NCBI GenBank assembly: GCA_963281255.1
Contig: OY725495.1
Coordinates: forward strand, 806,001-870,000
Direction: 5' to 3'
DNA: 64,000 nt
Origin: Aphrocallistes beatrix
Taxonomy: Eukaryota > Porifera > Hexactinellida > Sceptrulophora > Aphrocallistidae
The first letter of the stretch is position 1. Each line of letters starts with the position of its first letter. The notes beneath the pieces were generated by a model. It saw only the letters and a program-made list of their open reading frames with translations. It had not been told where the DNA came from and did no database searches. This document shows, piece after piece, positions 31,759 to 42,885 of this stretch. The translations under genes were made by a program, and so were the position numbers.

Positions 31759-33009
31759 AAAAAGTAAATTTTTGATTGAATAATTTCTCTATAGCATGTT
31801 TAATTTTCCTTTCAACTTATGTACTAAATTACTAAGACTTTTTACTATGATTCTTTCCTCTAGTATAGTTCTATTGAACTTGTGTGCTTAATTATATTTT
31901 TTCTTATTATGTTATCTCTTCAAATGATGTATTACATCTCTTTTGTACGCTGAATCGTCCAAACCATGGTGCGATTAAATGTCTAATTTCTCCAATGAGT
32001 TTTCCTTTCTGCCATCTAAACTAATAGGAATTATATTGTGAGATTAATTCCTTTGCAAATGCAAATACCATTAATTTTAGCCTCAATGTGTGATAAACTT
32101 CAAACACAGTCTATTTCAAATGTATTGGCACTAAATTAATCAGCAAATCATTCGAAAGTTTTGTATAGACAGACAAACTAACTGATTAACTATTTTTTAT
32201 GTAAATGTATACATGTTTTACTCGGATAGACATTGAAAAAATAAATATTTCGAGGAAATTAGGTATAAAAGTTTCCCACTCGTTTGAAATTGCAGTTTCC
32301 AATTCAGTCAGACAAGAGAAATAAAATTTGATAGCCGTTGTTTGAGAACTCCCAAAAATGTTTCCGAAGGGATTTAGATCGGGTTAAAAACTTGGCCAAA
32401 GCATTACTTCGATATTTCTTCTCTCTTCCCAAGTCATGCTCAATTTCGAGGTGTGAATTAGAGTGCAAATATATTTATGTAGAATAGACATAACCGAAAC
32501 ATAAGCATGATATGGCAAGTAAATTCAATTTAGAAATTATAAAAAGTTAGAAAAGAATTTTTTTAGCGAAGTAGTATATTAAAGTTCAGTTAATTAGGAG
32601 ATGTAGGAAACCTTATTCTCCTAAATTTTCTTTTCTTTCTATTTAAATAACTCATTTTTAGTGCAGCACATAGTATAGGAGATGCCTTATGTCATGATCG
32701 ACGTCCGTACATACATAAGTAAGTCTGTATGCTCGCTCCTGGAAATTCTATTGGAATGGTGGAGTCAACTTAATATTTTAGTCTTCCTTTCTGAACACCA
32801 AAAACTTTATCGATTATTGCTCAGTTATTGATCCGTTGTCTATAATAATCATTATTATTGTCTTATGAAGCAGTGCGGATTTTTCTAAACTCTATTTGTG
32901 GAAGATACTTATACAGGGGATTTGAAAACTGTATTCCATATCCGGAGTTAAGCATTAACCATTTTTGTACTAACGAGAGTCTCCTGCAGGGTACGCAACA
33001 TTTGGTACA
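31759..33009. other. Intergenic
   Basis: AT-rich, no supported gene. A reversed family-4 fragment is at 32655-32770 (GCACATAGTATAGGAGATGC then GACGTCCGTACATACATA). Confidence 0.5.
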
Positions 33010-33230
33010 CTATTTGCCAGGCTTTCATCCAGGCGTACTGTGCGCGCCTAGAGGCGCGTATTTGATCCCATGGATCATAATTAGGCGTATGATTTAGGTG
33101 CGCGGCATACGCCTACTTAGGCGCGTTGAATTAAATATATATAAACATGCAGAGTCTAGGCGCGTAGAAAAATTGTGGCACCCATTTAGGCGTATGACTT
33201 CGGAAAGCTGGATGAAACCCTGCTATTTGC
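33010..33230. mobile_element. hAT-type MITE with 8-bp target duplication
   Basis: A 205-bp element at 33018-33222 with ends CAGGCTTTCATCCAG and the complement of CAGGGTTTCATCCAG. It is flanked by the direct repeat CTATTTGC (33010-33017 and 33223-33230). The related sequence at 39020-39060 has the uninterrupted site ACGCTATTTGCCTTG, which proves the insertion. Interior rich in AGGCGCG and GGCGTATG motifs. CAGGG-type ends with 8-bp duplications are diagnostic for hAT elements. Confidence 0.92.
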
Positions 33231-33420
33231 CTTGTTTGTATGTATTTCTTTGATATCAAACTTTGAGGAAGCTTAGTGGGAGTTCAGAAGTTGTCTCGAA
33301 AGACTAGTGCATTACTGGTATGCGAGGGGTGCTATGTAATTTGTCGTTCGGATATACGAAACCTAGAGTATAATTTAGTGTTGAATGCTAAGTTCTAAGA
33401 GTTAATACACAAAGTACAAA
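33223..33420. repeat. Dispersed repeat, second copy at 39040-39215
   Basis: TTTGTATGTATTTCTTTGAT, GAGGAAGCTTAGTGGGAGTT, AGTGTTGAATGCTAAGTT and the sequence between match 39052-39210. No coding capacity. In the second locus the repeat starts inside the 3' flank of NHL-B, at GTGCAACATTTGG. Confidence 0.8.
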
Positions 33421-33776
33421 ATTTTACTGTCATCAATGTAATACCTGTGAGACAGACTGACTGTGTAGTATATACGTACATACGTATGTACTATACAAGG
33501 GCGGAACAACAGGTTCGGCGGGTATGTGAGAGCCGTGTCACTTTTTGGAGTGGTCTTACTATAGCATAATGATTGAGGATGCTAGTTTACACGGACCCAA
33601 GATTATTTCCATTAAAATGCTTTGTTTTTGTCACGAGCTATTCTAACTTGATACAGTACATCTAATCACTCGAAAACCAGGCGCCCAGCTCTGGTCCCGA
33701 GGTGCCCGGGTTTTTGAAGTGGACTCTACGACTACTAGTAAAATTAACCATGGATTTTCTTCGTGGTATTGTGAGA
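33421..33776. other. Intergenic
   Basis: Nothing recognised apart from a short TATACGTACATACGTATG palindrome near 33471. Confidence 0.4.
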
Positions 33777-34220
33777 TAACACTAATCCTGTGATCATGAT
33801 GCCATCATTTCCATAGTTCTATTTTATACAATGACTTTTCATTTGAGTGGTAATACTATATTTTCCCTCCTCTAAATAGTGTATTGTGCTTCACGACCTG
33901 CAGGGACCTGGTTATTCACTAAAATACTTAAACTTAAGTTTTGCTTAAACCAATGAGTCAAAACTAAGTTCAAACTAAGTTTGAAACTAAGCTGGTATTC
34001 ACAAACCAAAACCAGGTCAAAACTAAGTTTTGACTTAGTAGTATAAACAAAACTTGAGTTTAAGTAGTCTAGTGAATAATCAGGCCCCTGCAGGTCATGA
34101 AGCACAATACACTATTTAGAGGAAGGAGATACATGCAAGTATCACCACTCAAACGAAAGGTCATTGTATGAATTAGAAGTATGTGTAAATTATCGCATCA
34201 TGATCACAGGATTATTGTTA
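33777..34220. mobile_element. 444-bp foldback element
   Basis: TAACACTAATCCTGTGATCA on the left pairs with TGATCACAGGATTATTGTTA on the right. Complementarity continues through CCTCTAAATAGTG / CACTATTTAGAGG and GTATTGTGCTTCA / TGAAGCACAATAC to a loop near 33985-34005. The middle repeats AAACTAAGTTT-type phrases. No ORF. Confidence 0.85.
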
Positions 34221-34719
34221 CCCCAGAATACCTTGCAGACCCTTGCCCTCACAGACCATCCCCCGGACTCCGCACTGTTTAGGCTGTGAATAGATGTGAA
34301 TTAGTGAATAGTTTTTTAGACGCCTCTTAAAATCTTATTTTTAAAAGTTTATAGATTTTTGAAATTCAAAAATGCTGGTCAGCAGACCAGTATTTTTTTG
34401 AAAAGATTATACTAAATGCAACATTTTGTTATTAATAATTATCACGCAGCACACCAAGGTGGCTAACCCTCCTGATGATATAACTACCAAAAACTCCTGA
34501 ATTAGATGGTGTAATTCATACAGTCGAATTTCTTAATCTATTGCAGCAGTTTGAACTTTTTTGGTAATTGTAAGATTTTTAGACATTCTGCTGACTTCCT
34601 CCCGATAACCTGCTTATTTCAGACCCCATAGACTCACCAATATATCCTGTATGCTCCTGAGAGGGAATACTGATCTATTTCAATGCTTCATTTCTTGTAG
34701 ATATTATTTTAGTTTTGCT
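34221..34719. other. Intergenic upstream of NHL-A unit 2
   Basis: Contains GTCAGCAGACCAGTA (34378), a phrase also seen before the zinc-finger genes. Then CTCACCAATATATCCTGTAT and TTTCTTGTAG, the conserved NHL-A leader with splice acceptor at 34691-34700. Confidence 0.45.
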
Positions 34720-35967
34720 ATGGCAACAGTTCTGCCAATTCCTTCTGAAGAAGTGAGATTCGAGAACCAAGTCGCTAAAGTGAAAAGTGAAATTGAATCT
34801 CGTTTCCTTGAATTAATGAACTGTGTGAGAGAGAGGGAAAGAGAACTTTTGAACGAATTGGAAGATCTTCTAAATACTTACAAGAGAGAGAGAGATAAAC
34901 ACAAACAATCTCTCTCAGAACTTGAAACGGGATTGAATTTTGTGAAAGAAAATCTCAACTCAAATGATCTCAAACAATTTCAAGATTCTATAATCAAACA
35001 AACGACAGAAAAAAAGAAAGAATTTGAATCTCAGTTCCGATCGAAGCATATCAGTCTCGACTTTGACAAGAAAATATTGGAGTTAGCTGGTACCATTGGA
35101 CGACTTAATGTTACTAACTCTACTACTGTAGTATCTAGCCTACCTGTAGTAGATTATAATGGAAAAGTGACTCCTGTACTCAGTATAGGAGGGACACAAG
35201 GGAGTAAAGAAAGACAATTCAATTATCCTTATGGAATAGCAGTGCACTACCAGACTGGTAAAATATTCGTAGGAGATCATAATAACAGCAGGATTCAAGT
35301 ATTTGATGAAGATGGAAAGTATCTGTACAAGTTTGGAGATAGAGATGGAGCTGGTAAGATGAAGAGACCTCATTATATTGCTGTATCCCAAGACAAAGTG
35401 TTTGTATCTCAAAGCGGAGTTAGTTGTTTGTTAGTTTACTATTTAAATGGAACATTTCTCGAACAGATAGGAACTCCAGGGAATGGAGAAGGACAGTTTA
35501 ACAGACCACATGGCATTACTATCAATGAATCGAATGGAGATATATTTGTGTGTGACACTTATAATAACCGTGTCCAAATATTTTCAAAAGATTTACTATT
35601 CAAGTCTCAGTTTGGACATAAAATACTGAAGTATCCTCGTGACATAAAACTAACTAACGAGTGTATTTATGTACTGTGCTCCCCTAAGCCCTTCCTCTAT
35701 TCTTTCAACTATGATCTAACTCAGGTACAGAATTCTGTTTCCAATTATATTTCTAAACATTTGAACAATTCCTATTCCTTTTGCATAGATGGTGCTGGTA
35801 ACTTTATTATTGCAGATTATTCAAGAAGCGTTATTGTTCTATTCAATCAAGAAGGAGATTTAGTTCATAAAATTACTAATAGCTTACAAGGTCCATTTGG
35901 TATCTCAGTAGATGCAAGAGGGAGAATCATCGTTGTAGGTGATAACCATCGTGTTTTGTTCTTCTAG
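34720..35967 (+). CDS. Coiled-coil/NHL protein NHL-A, unit 2
   Basis: A 415-residue paralogue of the unit 1 NHL-A (22550) with the same start, coiled coil (12-115) and six NHL blades (150-415). Differences are scattered substitutions, for example FLELMN for FRELMN and SIGGTQGSKERQFNYPYGIA for SIGETFGCKEGHINYPYGIT in blade 1. The reading frame is intact and the FNYPYGIA form fits the NHL consensus better than unit 1. The 3' end has AATAAG instead of AATAAA at the matching position, so poly(A) use may differ. Followed by a TFIP11 stub and NHL-B rather than a full TFIP11. Confidence 0.92.
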   Translation: MATVLPIPSEEVRFENQVAKVKSEIESRFLELMNCVRERERELLNELEDLLNTYKRERDKHKQSLSELETGLNFVKENLNSNDLKQFQDSIIKQTTEKKKEFESQFRSKHISLDFDKKILELAGTIGRLNVTNSTTVVSSLPVVDYNGKVTPVLSIGGTQGSKERQFNYPYGIAVHYQTGKIFVGDHNNSRIQVFDEDGKYLYKFGDRDGAGKMKRPHYIAVSQDKVFVSQSGVSCLLVYYLNGTFLEQIGTPGNGEGQFNRPHGITINESNGDIFVCDTYNNRVQIFSKDLLFKSQFGHKILKYPRDIKLTNECIYVLCSPKPFLYSFNYDLTQVQNSVSNYISKHLNNSYSFCIDGAGNFIIADYSRSVIVLFNQEGDLVHKITNSLQGPFGISVDARGRIIVVGDNHRVLFF

Positions 35968-36631
35968 TTTGAATAAGTATTAAAATGAGCTAGTTTATTC
36001 TCAAGGATGTTTTTTATCACAAATGTATTCGTATCAAGTTTTTGACTGTTTATTCCAGTCTATTTATTAGTGTGCGTTATCATCAAATATTTATTTAGAA
36101 TTTTATATTTTTAGTACAGCTCTTATTATCGCAATCCTATTCACATGGACGGTATACAACGTCGTTCCGTCGTCCGTCCAGTCCTTGAGGAAGTTAATGA
36201 ACCGATTTTTATCAAATTGTAACATCATTTCTTATTTGGTGTAGATTTGTACCTGATGTAACGATTATTCATATTTTCGCAGCTCAATGCGTTAGATAAT
36301 TATTGCATATATTGACTTCATAAAACTCTAAAATGAATACTTCCCTGAATTAGAATATTCACAATCTGTATCTTTCCAGTCACTTAATGGAGCTGCACTA
36401 TCGGTCTGACAATAATATTTTAGACTTCCATTCTGAACGCTTAAAACTTCAACGATTATTGCTCAGTTATTCACCTCGTAGTCCGTAATATTAATCTTAA
36501 TATTAATTAGCAAAATAATTTCAGAATATTTTGGCCATGTCTCATGATGGACTCAATATGATAAGGAATTATCAGTAGATGATACAATCACAATTATTTT
36601 CTATCCACCTAAATATTACTCTTAGCAGCTA
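35968..36631. other. Intergenic NHL-A to TFIP11 stub, unit 2
   Basis: Homologous to 42886-43705 and more distantly to 23798-24939 and 48175-48987. Contains a family-4 repeat at 36110-36280. ACTCTTAGCAG just before 36632 is the conserved TFIP11 splice acceptor. Confidence 0.6.
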
Positions 36632-36690
36632 ATGAATTTTGGAGATGATTGTAACATTGACTTCTCTATCAACATAAACCTCAATTCTAG
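36632..36690 (+). pseudogene. TFIP11 5' stub, unit 2
   Basis: GCAGCTAATGAATTTTGGAG and the following codons (MNFGDDCNIDFSI) match the first 13 codons of TFIP11, after which the sequence is unrelated. The ORF continues for 89 codons by chance. The rest of TFIP11 is missing. The same stub exists in unit 3. Confidence 0.8.
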
Positions 36691-37785
36691 TGACCCACAA
36701 AGTGATTTAAAAAATATCATAAAGATACCCCAGTTTGCCTCTTTTATTTTTATTTTCTTATCTGATATTCAATTAATTAAAATATCAACAAAGTTACTTA
36801 GATGGCGAAATCTTGGTTTTAGAATTTATTTCATTGTTAACAAAAAAAGGCTTAAGACTTTGGCTATTTTAGGAGGAAATTTTCCAAAATTTGTGATTTA
36901 AATAAGCGTATTTCTCAGAATTTAGCCTGAAAAGTGGTGAATTTGATACATTCATTACAATTCTAATTAATGAGTATAGAATTGAGATGTGTCAGCCGTT
37001 TTTAGCGCATGAGGGCGAAGACCAAACATTCCCTTAGGTTACTACTGTTACGAGCCTAGAAATCGTCCGTACTCCATCCATCCAAGAGTGCCTGGTCCTC
37101 TTCCTGTCCTCTAGCTCTTAAGGGGTGTTACGGTGACCGGTTTGGTCCCATCTCAAGACCCATCAGGAGGTACCCCTCTCGACCACTCTAGATAATGTTC
37201 TAGCACCTGCTACCACTTCGTACTGTCCGTCTGACTCCAGACACTCCTCATCCTGTGTCCCTCTCAGACTTGCATAGACATGCCTAGTACGAATTAACCA
37301 ATAACTTTTCAGTGTTTAAGCCGTCTCAATGTCTGTGACGAACAAACCTCGTGAAACTATTGGAATTCCTTAATTGTGATAGATCAGAAATTCTGAGAAA
37401 CTTGTAACTCCAAATTCTGAACAACAGAGTTTCCCTTTTAGTTTGAAAATAGTCACATGTGTGTTCCTATTTTGCTCCACGTGCATGGTAGCGTTCAAGA
37501 GCATTTCGATCTGAATGGAATTAAGCATAACTGAAAGTCATTATGCAACCATTCATCTGTATAGGACAAATACAATTAATATTCCTTTCTAAAACTGAAA
37601 CTTTACTCGCACACAAAGAAACAAAAGACACAACAACTTCCATGCTCACATCCTCCTAACCACTTCACACTTTCACTTCCAATGCCTCATCTCATTCCAA
37701 TACTCACATTACAACCAGAGATCATATAAATACATTATCATCAACTTGTGTTCTATCTAACAAAACGACACAATTCTAACACGTA
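36691..37785. other. Intergenic upstream of NHL-B unit 2
   Basis: A GC-richer block at 37040-37300 is shared with 43995-44130 (CCACTCTAGATA, TACCACTTCGTACTGTCCGT and on). Then a colinear stretch shared with 44330-44935. A TATA box TATAAATA at 37725-37732 is followed by a short leader. Confidence 0.6.
37725..37785 (+). promoter_or_regulatory. Predicted TATA box and leader of NHL-B
   Basis: TCATATAAATACATT, 54 bases before the ATG, is conserved at 44873-44887 before the second copy. A start site about 30 bases downstream would leave a leader of about 25-30 bases. No splice acceptor is seen here, unlike NHL-A. Confidence 0.5.
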
Positions 37786-38950
37786 ATGGCGTCAAGATTC
37801 CAACAAATGAATCCAACCAACAATCCACTGGACAAATTTATAAGAGTGGAAGAAGAGATCCGAACATACTTCGACACCATTATCAGGGTAGTGACCATCA
37901 GAAGAGATGAGCTGCTCCAGCAACTCAACGACCTGAAACAAGACTACTTGAGCAAGGAGGATCTGAGGAAGAAACTTGTCCAGGGGTTGGAAAAGATTAT
38001 CGGAGGGCTTGACGATATGAGTGTTCATCAAAATCCAAATTGGAAACTCCACGAAGAAAATATCAACAGAACAAAAGAAGAACTGAAAAAGACTGAACAA
38101 CCAACTCCCGTCCCTGTCCCTCACTTCTGCTCAGATCTCCAATCTCTCCTGCAATAGCGAAGAGGATAGGAACTGTTCATGAAATGAGAAGACTCTACTC
38201 TGACAAACTGGAACCTGTCAGGAGTATCATCGGGAAGAAAGGAGAGTTCAACTATCCTCATGGCGTCAGAATAGAGGGAGAGAAGATCTATGTCTGTGAT
38301 AGCAGCAACAGCAGAGTTCAAGTATTCTCTAACGACGGCAAATTCCTAACAGAATTTGGTAAGGGACAGATAGATTTTCTTTATGACATAGCACTGTGTG
38401 ATAAATGGGCGTTTGTAAGCGATATGATACAAAATACAGTTGCAAAATTCCAAATATCTAATTTTAAGTTAATTAATATGAGTGTAGAAGGAATGCTTAG
38501 TTACCCTAGAGGTCTAGCAGTGGATTGGAATGTTGTGTTAGTTGCAGATTATTATAACCACAGAATAGCAGTTCTGAGTTTAGATTTACACTATTTAAGA
38601 GAGATGGAAAGAGGAAAGCTTAAATTTGCATGTGATGTAAAAACTAATTCAAACAAAATATTTGTAGCTAATAAAAATAGCTCTCCTAATATCCATGTAT
38701 TCTCAAAATCAGCTGATCTGTTGTACAGTATGACAAGTGTGAAAAGTGGAACATTGGCAGATATGTTTCTGTGTTTAGATCAGTTTAGTAATATTCTAAT
38801 TAGCAATGCAGAAGATAACTCAATACAAATATTTACTTCAGAGGACAGTTAATACATTCCATTCAGTGTGGAGGATCTCCTATGGGAATAACAGTGACTA
38901 ATAATAATACTATTGTGTGTACTATTGATATTTCAGTTAAATTCTATTAA
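37786..38950 (+). pseudogene. Coiled-coil/NHL protein NHL-B, unit 2, with three lesions
   Basis: Compared with the unit 3 copy it reads MASRFQQMNPTNNPLDKFIR and a coiled coil (about 15-115), then hits CAATAG at 38153: one substitution makes a stop and one base is missing two codons on (GCGAAG versus GCTGAAG). The NHL part is open again from about 38160 (LYSDKLEPVRSIIGKKGEFN; blades at NYPHGVRIEGEKIYVCDSSN, SYPRGLAVDWNVVLVADYYN). A lost base near 38843 shifts the last ~35 codons. The middle frame, broken in unit 3, is intact here. Domain plan as NHL-A, but with little sequence identity. Likely a pseudogene, although a short protein from the NHL part cannot be excluded. Confidence 0.8.
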
Positions 38951-39821
38951 CACTGATATGAAAGTTTTTGTACATTTCTTATATTTTCTTCTCAATTTGT
39001 TATTGTCATTATTATTTGTGGGTGCAACATTTGGTACGCTATTTGCCTTGTTTGTATGTATTTCTTTGATATCCAACTTTGAGGAAGCTTAGTGGGAGTT
39101 CAGAAGTTGTCTAGAAAGACTAGATCATTCCTGTTATGTGAGGGATGTAAGTTTTGTCGTTCGGATATATAAAACCTGGAGTATGTATTTAGTGTTGAAT
39201 GCTAAGTTATAATGGGGCTTCTGAGTTTTTGACGAAATTGAACCATTAGATCGGACTTTGTGGGAAACAAAATGAAAGTGAGATTTAGACACCTTCACAC
39301 CTACATTTTTCATAGCCATTTTCAATTTGATTTAATTTTAAGAATTGGAACTTAGTAAAGATCGTAGAATTGCCTAAAAGCTGTGCTGGTTTCAGAATTG
39401 AACACACGCCAGTTATTTTTGCATGGTATCTTGCTTAATGATTAGAAAACTAGAAAAATACACCACAATTTAGCATCACATTTCCCTTCAAATAGAAATT
39501 AATAAATATGTCAATCGGCAGACTGATAGTGCAACTCCAGTAAGAGAGTTGATACGTGAGATATGAATATCGTAATACATCGGGAACTATTCATTTTATG
39601 AAAACTCCATAGATTCACATTCTCACGTTCAACGTACTAAAATCGGATTCTACACATTGTAATACCCTAATTAGTTGTTGAGATCTCGTTTTCAAACTTA
39701 AAATAAGATTTTTTTATAAGGTTTGAAAATATGTATATATTACATGGTGTCACAAAGGTTTTTCCGGTTGTACAAATACAAATACAACTACAACTAGTCA
39801 ACTACAGTATAGAAATCTACA
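38951..39821. other. Intergenic with dispersed repeat copy
   Basis: The repeat of 33223-33420 is at 39020-39215 without the hAT insertion. ATCGGCAGACTGATAGTG at 39514 is the recurrent upstream phrase. ATGGTGTCACAAAGGTTTTT at 39746 resembles the end of a Tc1-type transposon and could be the terminus of the next feature. Confidence 0.5.
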
Positions 39822-40380
39822 CTATTTGCCAATTTTATCTCCTCTAAGTTTGATACAAGAATTAATTCGAGCAGGCATCCCTGAGATTAAATTATCCAAA
39901 ATCGAAAGTGTGAGCCAATTCCAGATATTTTTCAGGTAATTAGCGAGCTCTGACAAGTTGGTGGCTGCTCTTTTCTTGTCAAGCTCTGCTTGAATAATCA
40001 CCCAAAGATTTTCAATGGGATTTAAATCTGGCGTTTTGCTAGGCCAAATTCCTTTTGCCCTGTAGCCTGGAATATGATTGGAAAGCGAAGGTTTGCGTCT
40101 TTATGAACTCTAATCACTAGAAAGAACCCTTTTCCAATCCTGTTCACCCCAAGATTTATGACCAAGACAGAATTGTAGCCTCTGTTCCTTCAGTTTTTAC
40201 GACAATTTTGGATGCGAAGGTGTTTTGTATGGCTTTGCTCCGATGGTATTTCTTAAATATCTTTAATAACTCTCTGAATTGTTCGAAACGATACAAGCAA
40301 TTTTTCGTGTAGACTGCCAACGTTTGCCAAGAGATTTTCTGATAATGATTTTAGAAATGTTGGACACCCATACCCCATTG
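39822..40380 (-). pseudogene. Tc1/mariner-type transposase, decayed
   Basis: Minus strand. The 3' part is an open frame of 75 codons ending at TAG (39822-39824): IWPSKTPDLNPIENLWVIIQ, AELDKKRAATNLSELANYL and on to KLRGDKIGK. PDLNPIENLW carries the last catalytic acid region of Tc1 transposases. Upstream, in another frame, RLQFCLGHKSWGEQDWKRVL then SSD matches the second catalytic Asp region (RL.FC..H..W...DWK.VLFSD). Stops and frameshifts break the middle. The N-terminal helix-turn-helix part is not convincing. Long dead. Confidence 0.88.
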
Positions 40381-40439
40381 TATCTACGACATACTTAATT
40401 AATAACTCATAAAAAATACATCATACTACTTTCAAAGTA

Positions 40440-41256
40440 CAGTAGAACTCGAATATACTCGTAGCACGTACTTGGGATTATATAGGGGTTTCCTCAGTTG
40501 AGCGAAACTAAATTGAGCAAAACCTAACTGGGCGAGACTTAATTTTGCGAAACCTAATTTAGTCAAACTCAATCAAATTAAATTATTTCAATACTACTGG
40601 AACTCTAAACCATGATATTTGTTCGCCGACAACTTAAAATTGGAGGGAGAACGAATATGAGCATTTTGATGAGTGATATGAATAAGAACTTAGTGATAGG
40701 GAGCATTTTAGGTTTGAGATAGTTTCCAACTGAGCGTAAAAGTGGCATTTTTGTTTCATGAGACCAATTTTGGCGACCAAAACTGGTCCAGGGGGTGACC
40801 AAATTTAGCCAGGGGGGACCAATTTTGACTGCCAAAACTGGTCCCCCGGACCAATTTTGGCCTGACAGTACTGTGTGGTATTTTAGTTCTTATTCTTATT
40901 TGCAGGTTTAGGTATTATTCCTACTTCAAATTAGGCCTTATTCCGTCGATTCGACAGAATATATAATAGGAAAGTTGTCGGACAAATGCATGCGTACCAC
41001 ACGCAGCAGAGAATTCAAGTCTAGTCCTGACTATCAATCAATTTAATACTTCGGCTAATTAAGTTCGCTCAGTTCGGTTTCGCTCAACTGGGGACAAATC
41101 TTATAATAATATAATTAATTAATACAACTTCGGATTAGTACGTACTCATTCCTCTGAACCAAAATGCATTTAATATATAGATTCCTACGTACTTACGGAT
41201 AGTACGTACCTTTTCCGTTTCCCGGAGGGGTACATCTTATCTGAGTTCCACTACTG
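40440..41256. mobile_element. pogo-like element with nested insertion
   Basis: CAGTAGAACTCGAATATACT on the left and the complement of CAGTAGTGGAACTCAGATAA on the right, each flanked by TA (40438-40439, 41257-41258). Inside, at about 40490-41105, a second inverted pair (TTTCCTCAGTTGAGCGAAAC / GGTTTCGCTCAACTGGGGA) marks another element, within which ACCAATTTTGG.GACCAAAAC phrases repeat (40782-40862). No transposase ORF. Confidence 0.7.
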
Positions 41257-41646
41257 TATATCGGACTCTACATAGCTAAATACCTTACATTATTTGTTGA
41301 GATCTGACTAATTTCTTCACACAAAGCTTTGCAGTAGAGGTGTTAAAATATAAATATACTCTTATAAAAAGTGATGAGATTTCACGAAAAATATTGACAG
41401 TGCACATCTACACCATAAAGTGATCCTACATATAAAATTTGGTAAAATCGGACAATTAGATTTCGCAGTAGCGCATACCGACATACATACCTACATACAT
41501 ACAGACGGACGCAGAACGCCGTCCATGTCATAAGAGCTTCCCAGCTCATGATCCCTAGACCCACTAATATATCCTGTGTACTCCAGGGTGGGACCACTGA
41601 TCTAATGCAATACTACTTTTCTTGTAGATTTTATTTTTGTTTTGTT
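41257..41646. other. Intergenic upstream of NHL-A unit 3
   Basis: Family-4 repeat at 41390-41550 (AATTTGGTAAAATCGGACAA, ACATACATACCTACATACAT, GAACGCCGTCCATGTCATAA) in the same orientation as before unit 1. The NHL-A leader with TTTCTTGTAG follows at 41619-41628. Confidence 0.6.
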
Positions 41647-42885
41647 ATGGCCACAGTTCTGCCAATTCCTTCTGAAGAAGTGAGATTCGAGAACCAAGTC
41701 GCTAAAGTGAAAAGTGAAATTGAATCTCGTTTCCTTGAATTAATGAACTGTGTGAGAGAGAGGGAAAGAGAACTTTTGAACGAATTGGAAGATCTTCTAA
41801 ATAATTACAAGAGAGAGAGAGATAAACACAAACAATCTCTCTCAGAACTTGAAACGGGATTGAATTTTGTAAAAGAAAATTTCAAATCAAATGATCTCAA
41901 ACAATTTCAAGATTCTATAATCAAACAAACGACAGAAAAACAGAAAGAATTTGAATCTCAGTTCCGATCGGAGCATATCAGTCTCGACTTTGACAAGAAA
42001 ATATTGGAGTTAGCTGGTACCATTGGACGACTTGTTACTAACTCTACTACTGTAGTATCTAGCCTACCTGTAGTAGATTATAATGGAAAAGTGACTCCTG
42101 TACTCAGTATAGGAGGAACATTAGGGAGTAAAGAAGGACAATTCAATTATCCTTATGGAATAGCAGTGCACTACCAGACTGGTGAAATCTTTGTAGGAGA
42201 TCATAATAACAACAGGATACAAGTATTTGATGAAGATGGAAAGTATCTGTACAAGTTTGGAGGTGGAGCTGGTAAGATGAAGAGACCTCATTATATTGCT
42301 GTATCCCAAGACAAAGTGTTTGTATCTCAAAGCGGAGTTAGTTGTTTGTTAGTTTACTATTTAAATGGAACATTTCTCGAACAGATAGGAACTCCAGGGA
42401 ATGGAAAAGAACAATTTAACAGACCACATGGCATTACTATCAATGAATCGAATGGAGATATATTTGTGTGCGACACTTATAATAACCGTGTCCAAATATT
42501 TTCAAAAGATTTACTATTCAAGTCTCAGTTTGGACATAAAATACTGAAGAATCCTTGTGACATAAAACTAACTAACGAGTATATTTATGTACTGTGCTCC
42601 TCTAAGCCCTTCCTCTGTTCTTTCAACTATGATCTAACTCAGGTACAGAATTCTGTTTCCAATTCTATTTCCAAACATTTGAATGATTCCCATTCATTTT
42701 GCATAGATGGTGCTGGTAACTTTATTATTGCAGATTATTCAAGAAGCGTCATTGTTCTATTCAATCAAGAAGGAGATTTAGTTCATAAAATTACTAATGG
42801 CTTACAAGGTCCATTTGGTGTCTCAGTAGATGCAAGAGGGAGAATCATCGTTGTAGGTGATAACCATCGTGTTTTGTTCTTTTAG
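41647..42885 (+). CDS. Coiled-coil/NHL protein NHL-A, unit 3
   Basis: A 412-residue paralogue of NHL-A at 22550 and 34720. Frame intact. Two in-frame deletions distinguish it: one codon in GRLVTNST (GRLNVTNST elsewhere) and two codons in the loop FGGGAGKMK (FGDRDGAGKMK elsewhere). Coiled coil 12-115, six blades from ~149. The deletions sit in a linker and a loop between blades, which suggests the fold is kept. It shares the upstream family-4 repeat and leader with unit 1 and the downstream region with unit 2, so it looks like a mosaic. 3' signal AATAAG as in unit 2. Confidence 0.92.
   Translation: MATVLPIPSEEVRFENQVAKVKSEIESRFLELMNCVRERERELLNELEDLLNNYKRERDKHKQSLSELETGLNFVKENFKSNDLKQFQDSIIKQTTEKQKEFESQFRSEHISLDFDKKILELAGTIGRLVTNSTTVVSSLPVVDYNGKVTPVLSIGGTLGSKEGQFNYPYGIAVHYQTGEIFVGDHNNNRIQVFDEDGKYLYKFGGGAGKMKRPHYIAVSQDKVFVSQSGVSCLLVYYLNGTFLEQIGTPGNGKEQFNRPHGITINESNGDIFVCDTYNNRVQIFSKDLLFKSQFGHKILKNPCDIKLTNEYIYVLCSSKPFLCSFNYDLTQVQNSVSNSISKHLNDSHSFCIDGAGNFIIADYSRSVIVLFNQEGDLVHKITNGLQGPFGVSVDARGRIIVVGDNHRVLFF

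Noticed and set aside
32858-33097. 79-codon ORF ending inside the hAT MITE
   Set aside because: It crosses the transposon border and contains no domain; chance.
36632-36901. 89-codon ORF as a complete small gene
   Set aside because: Only the first 13 codons are TFIP11; the rest is unrelated AT-rich sequence without domain or composition support.
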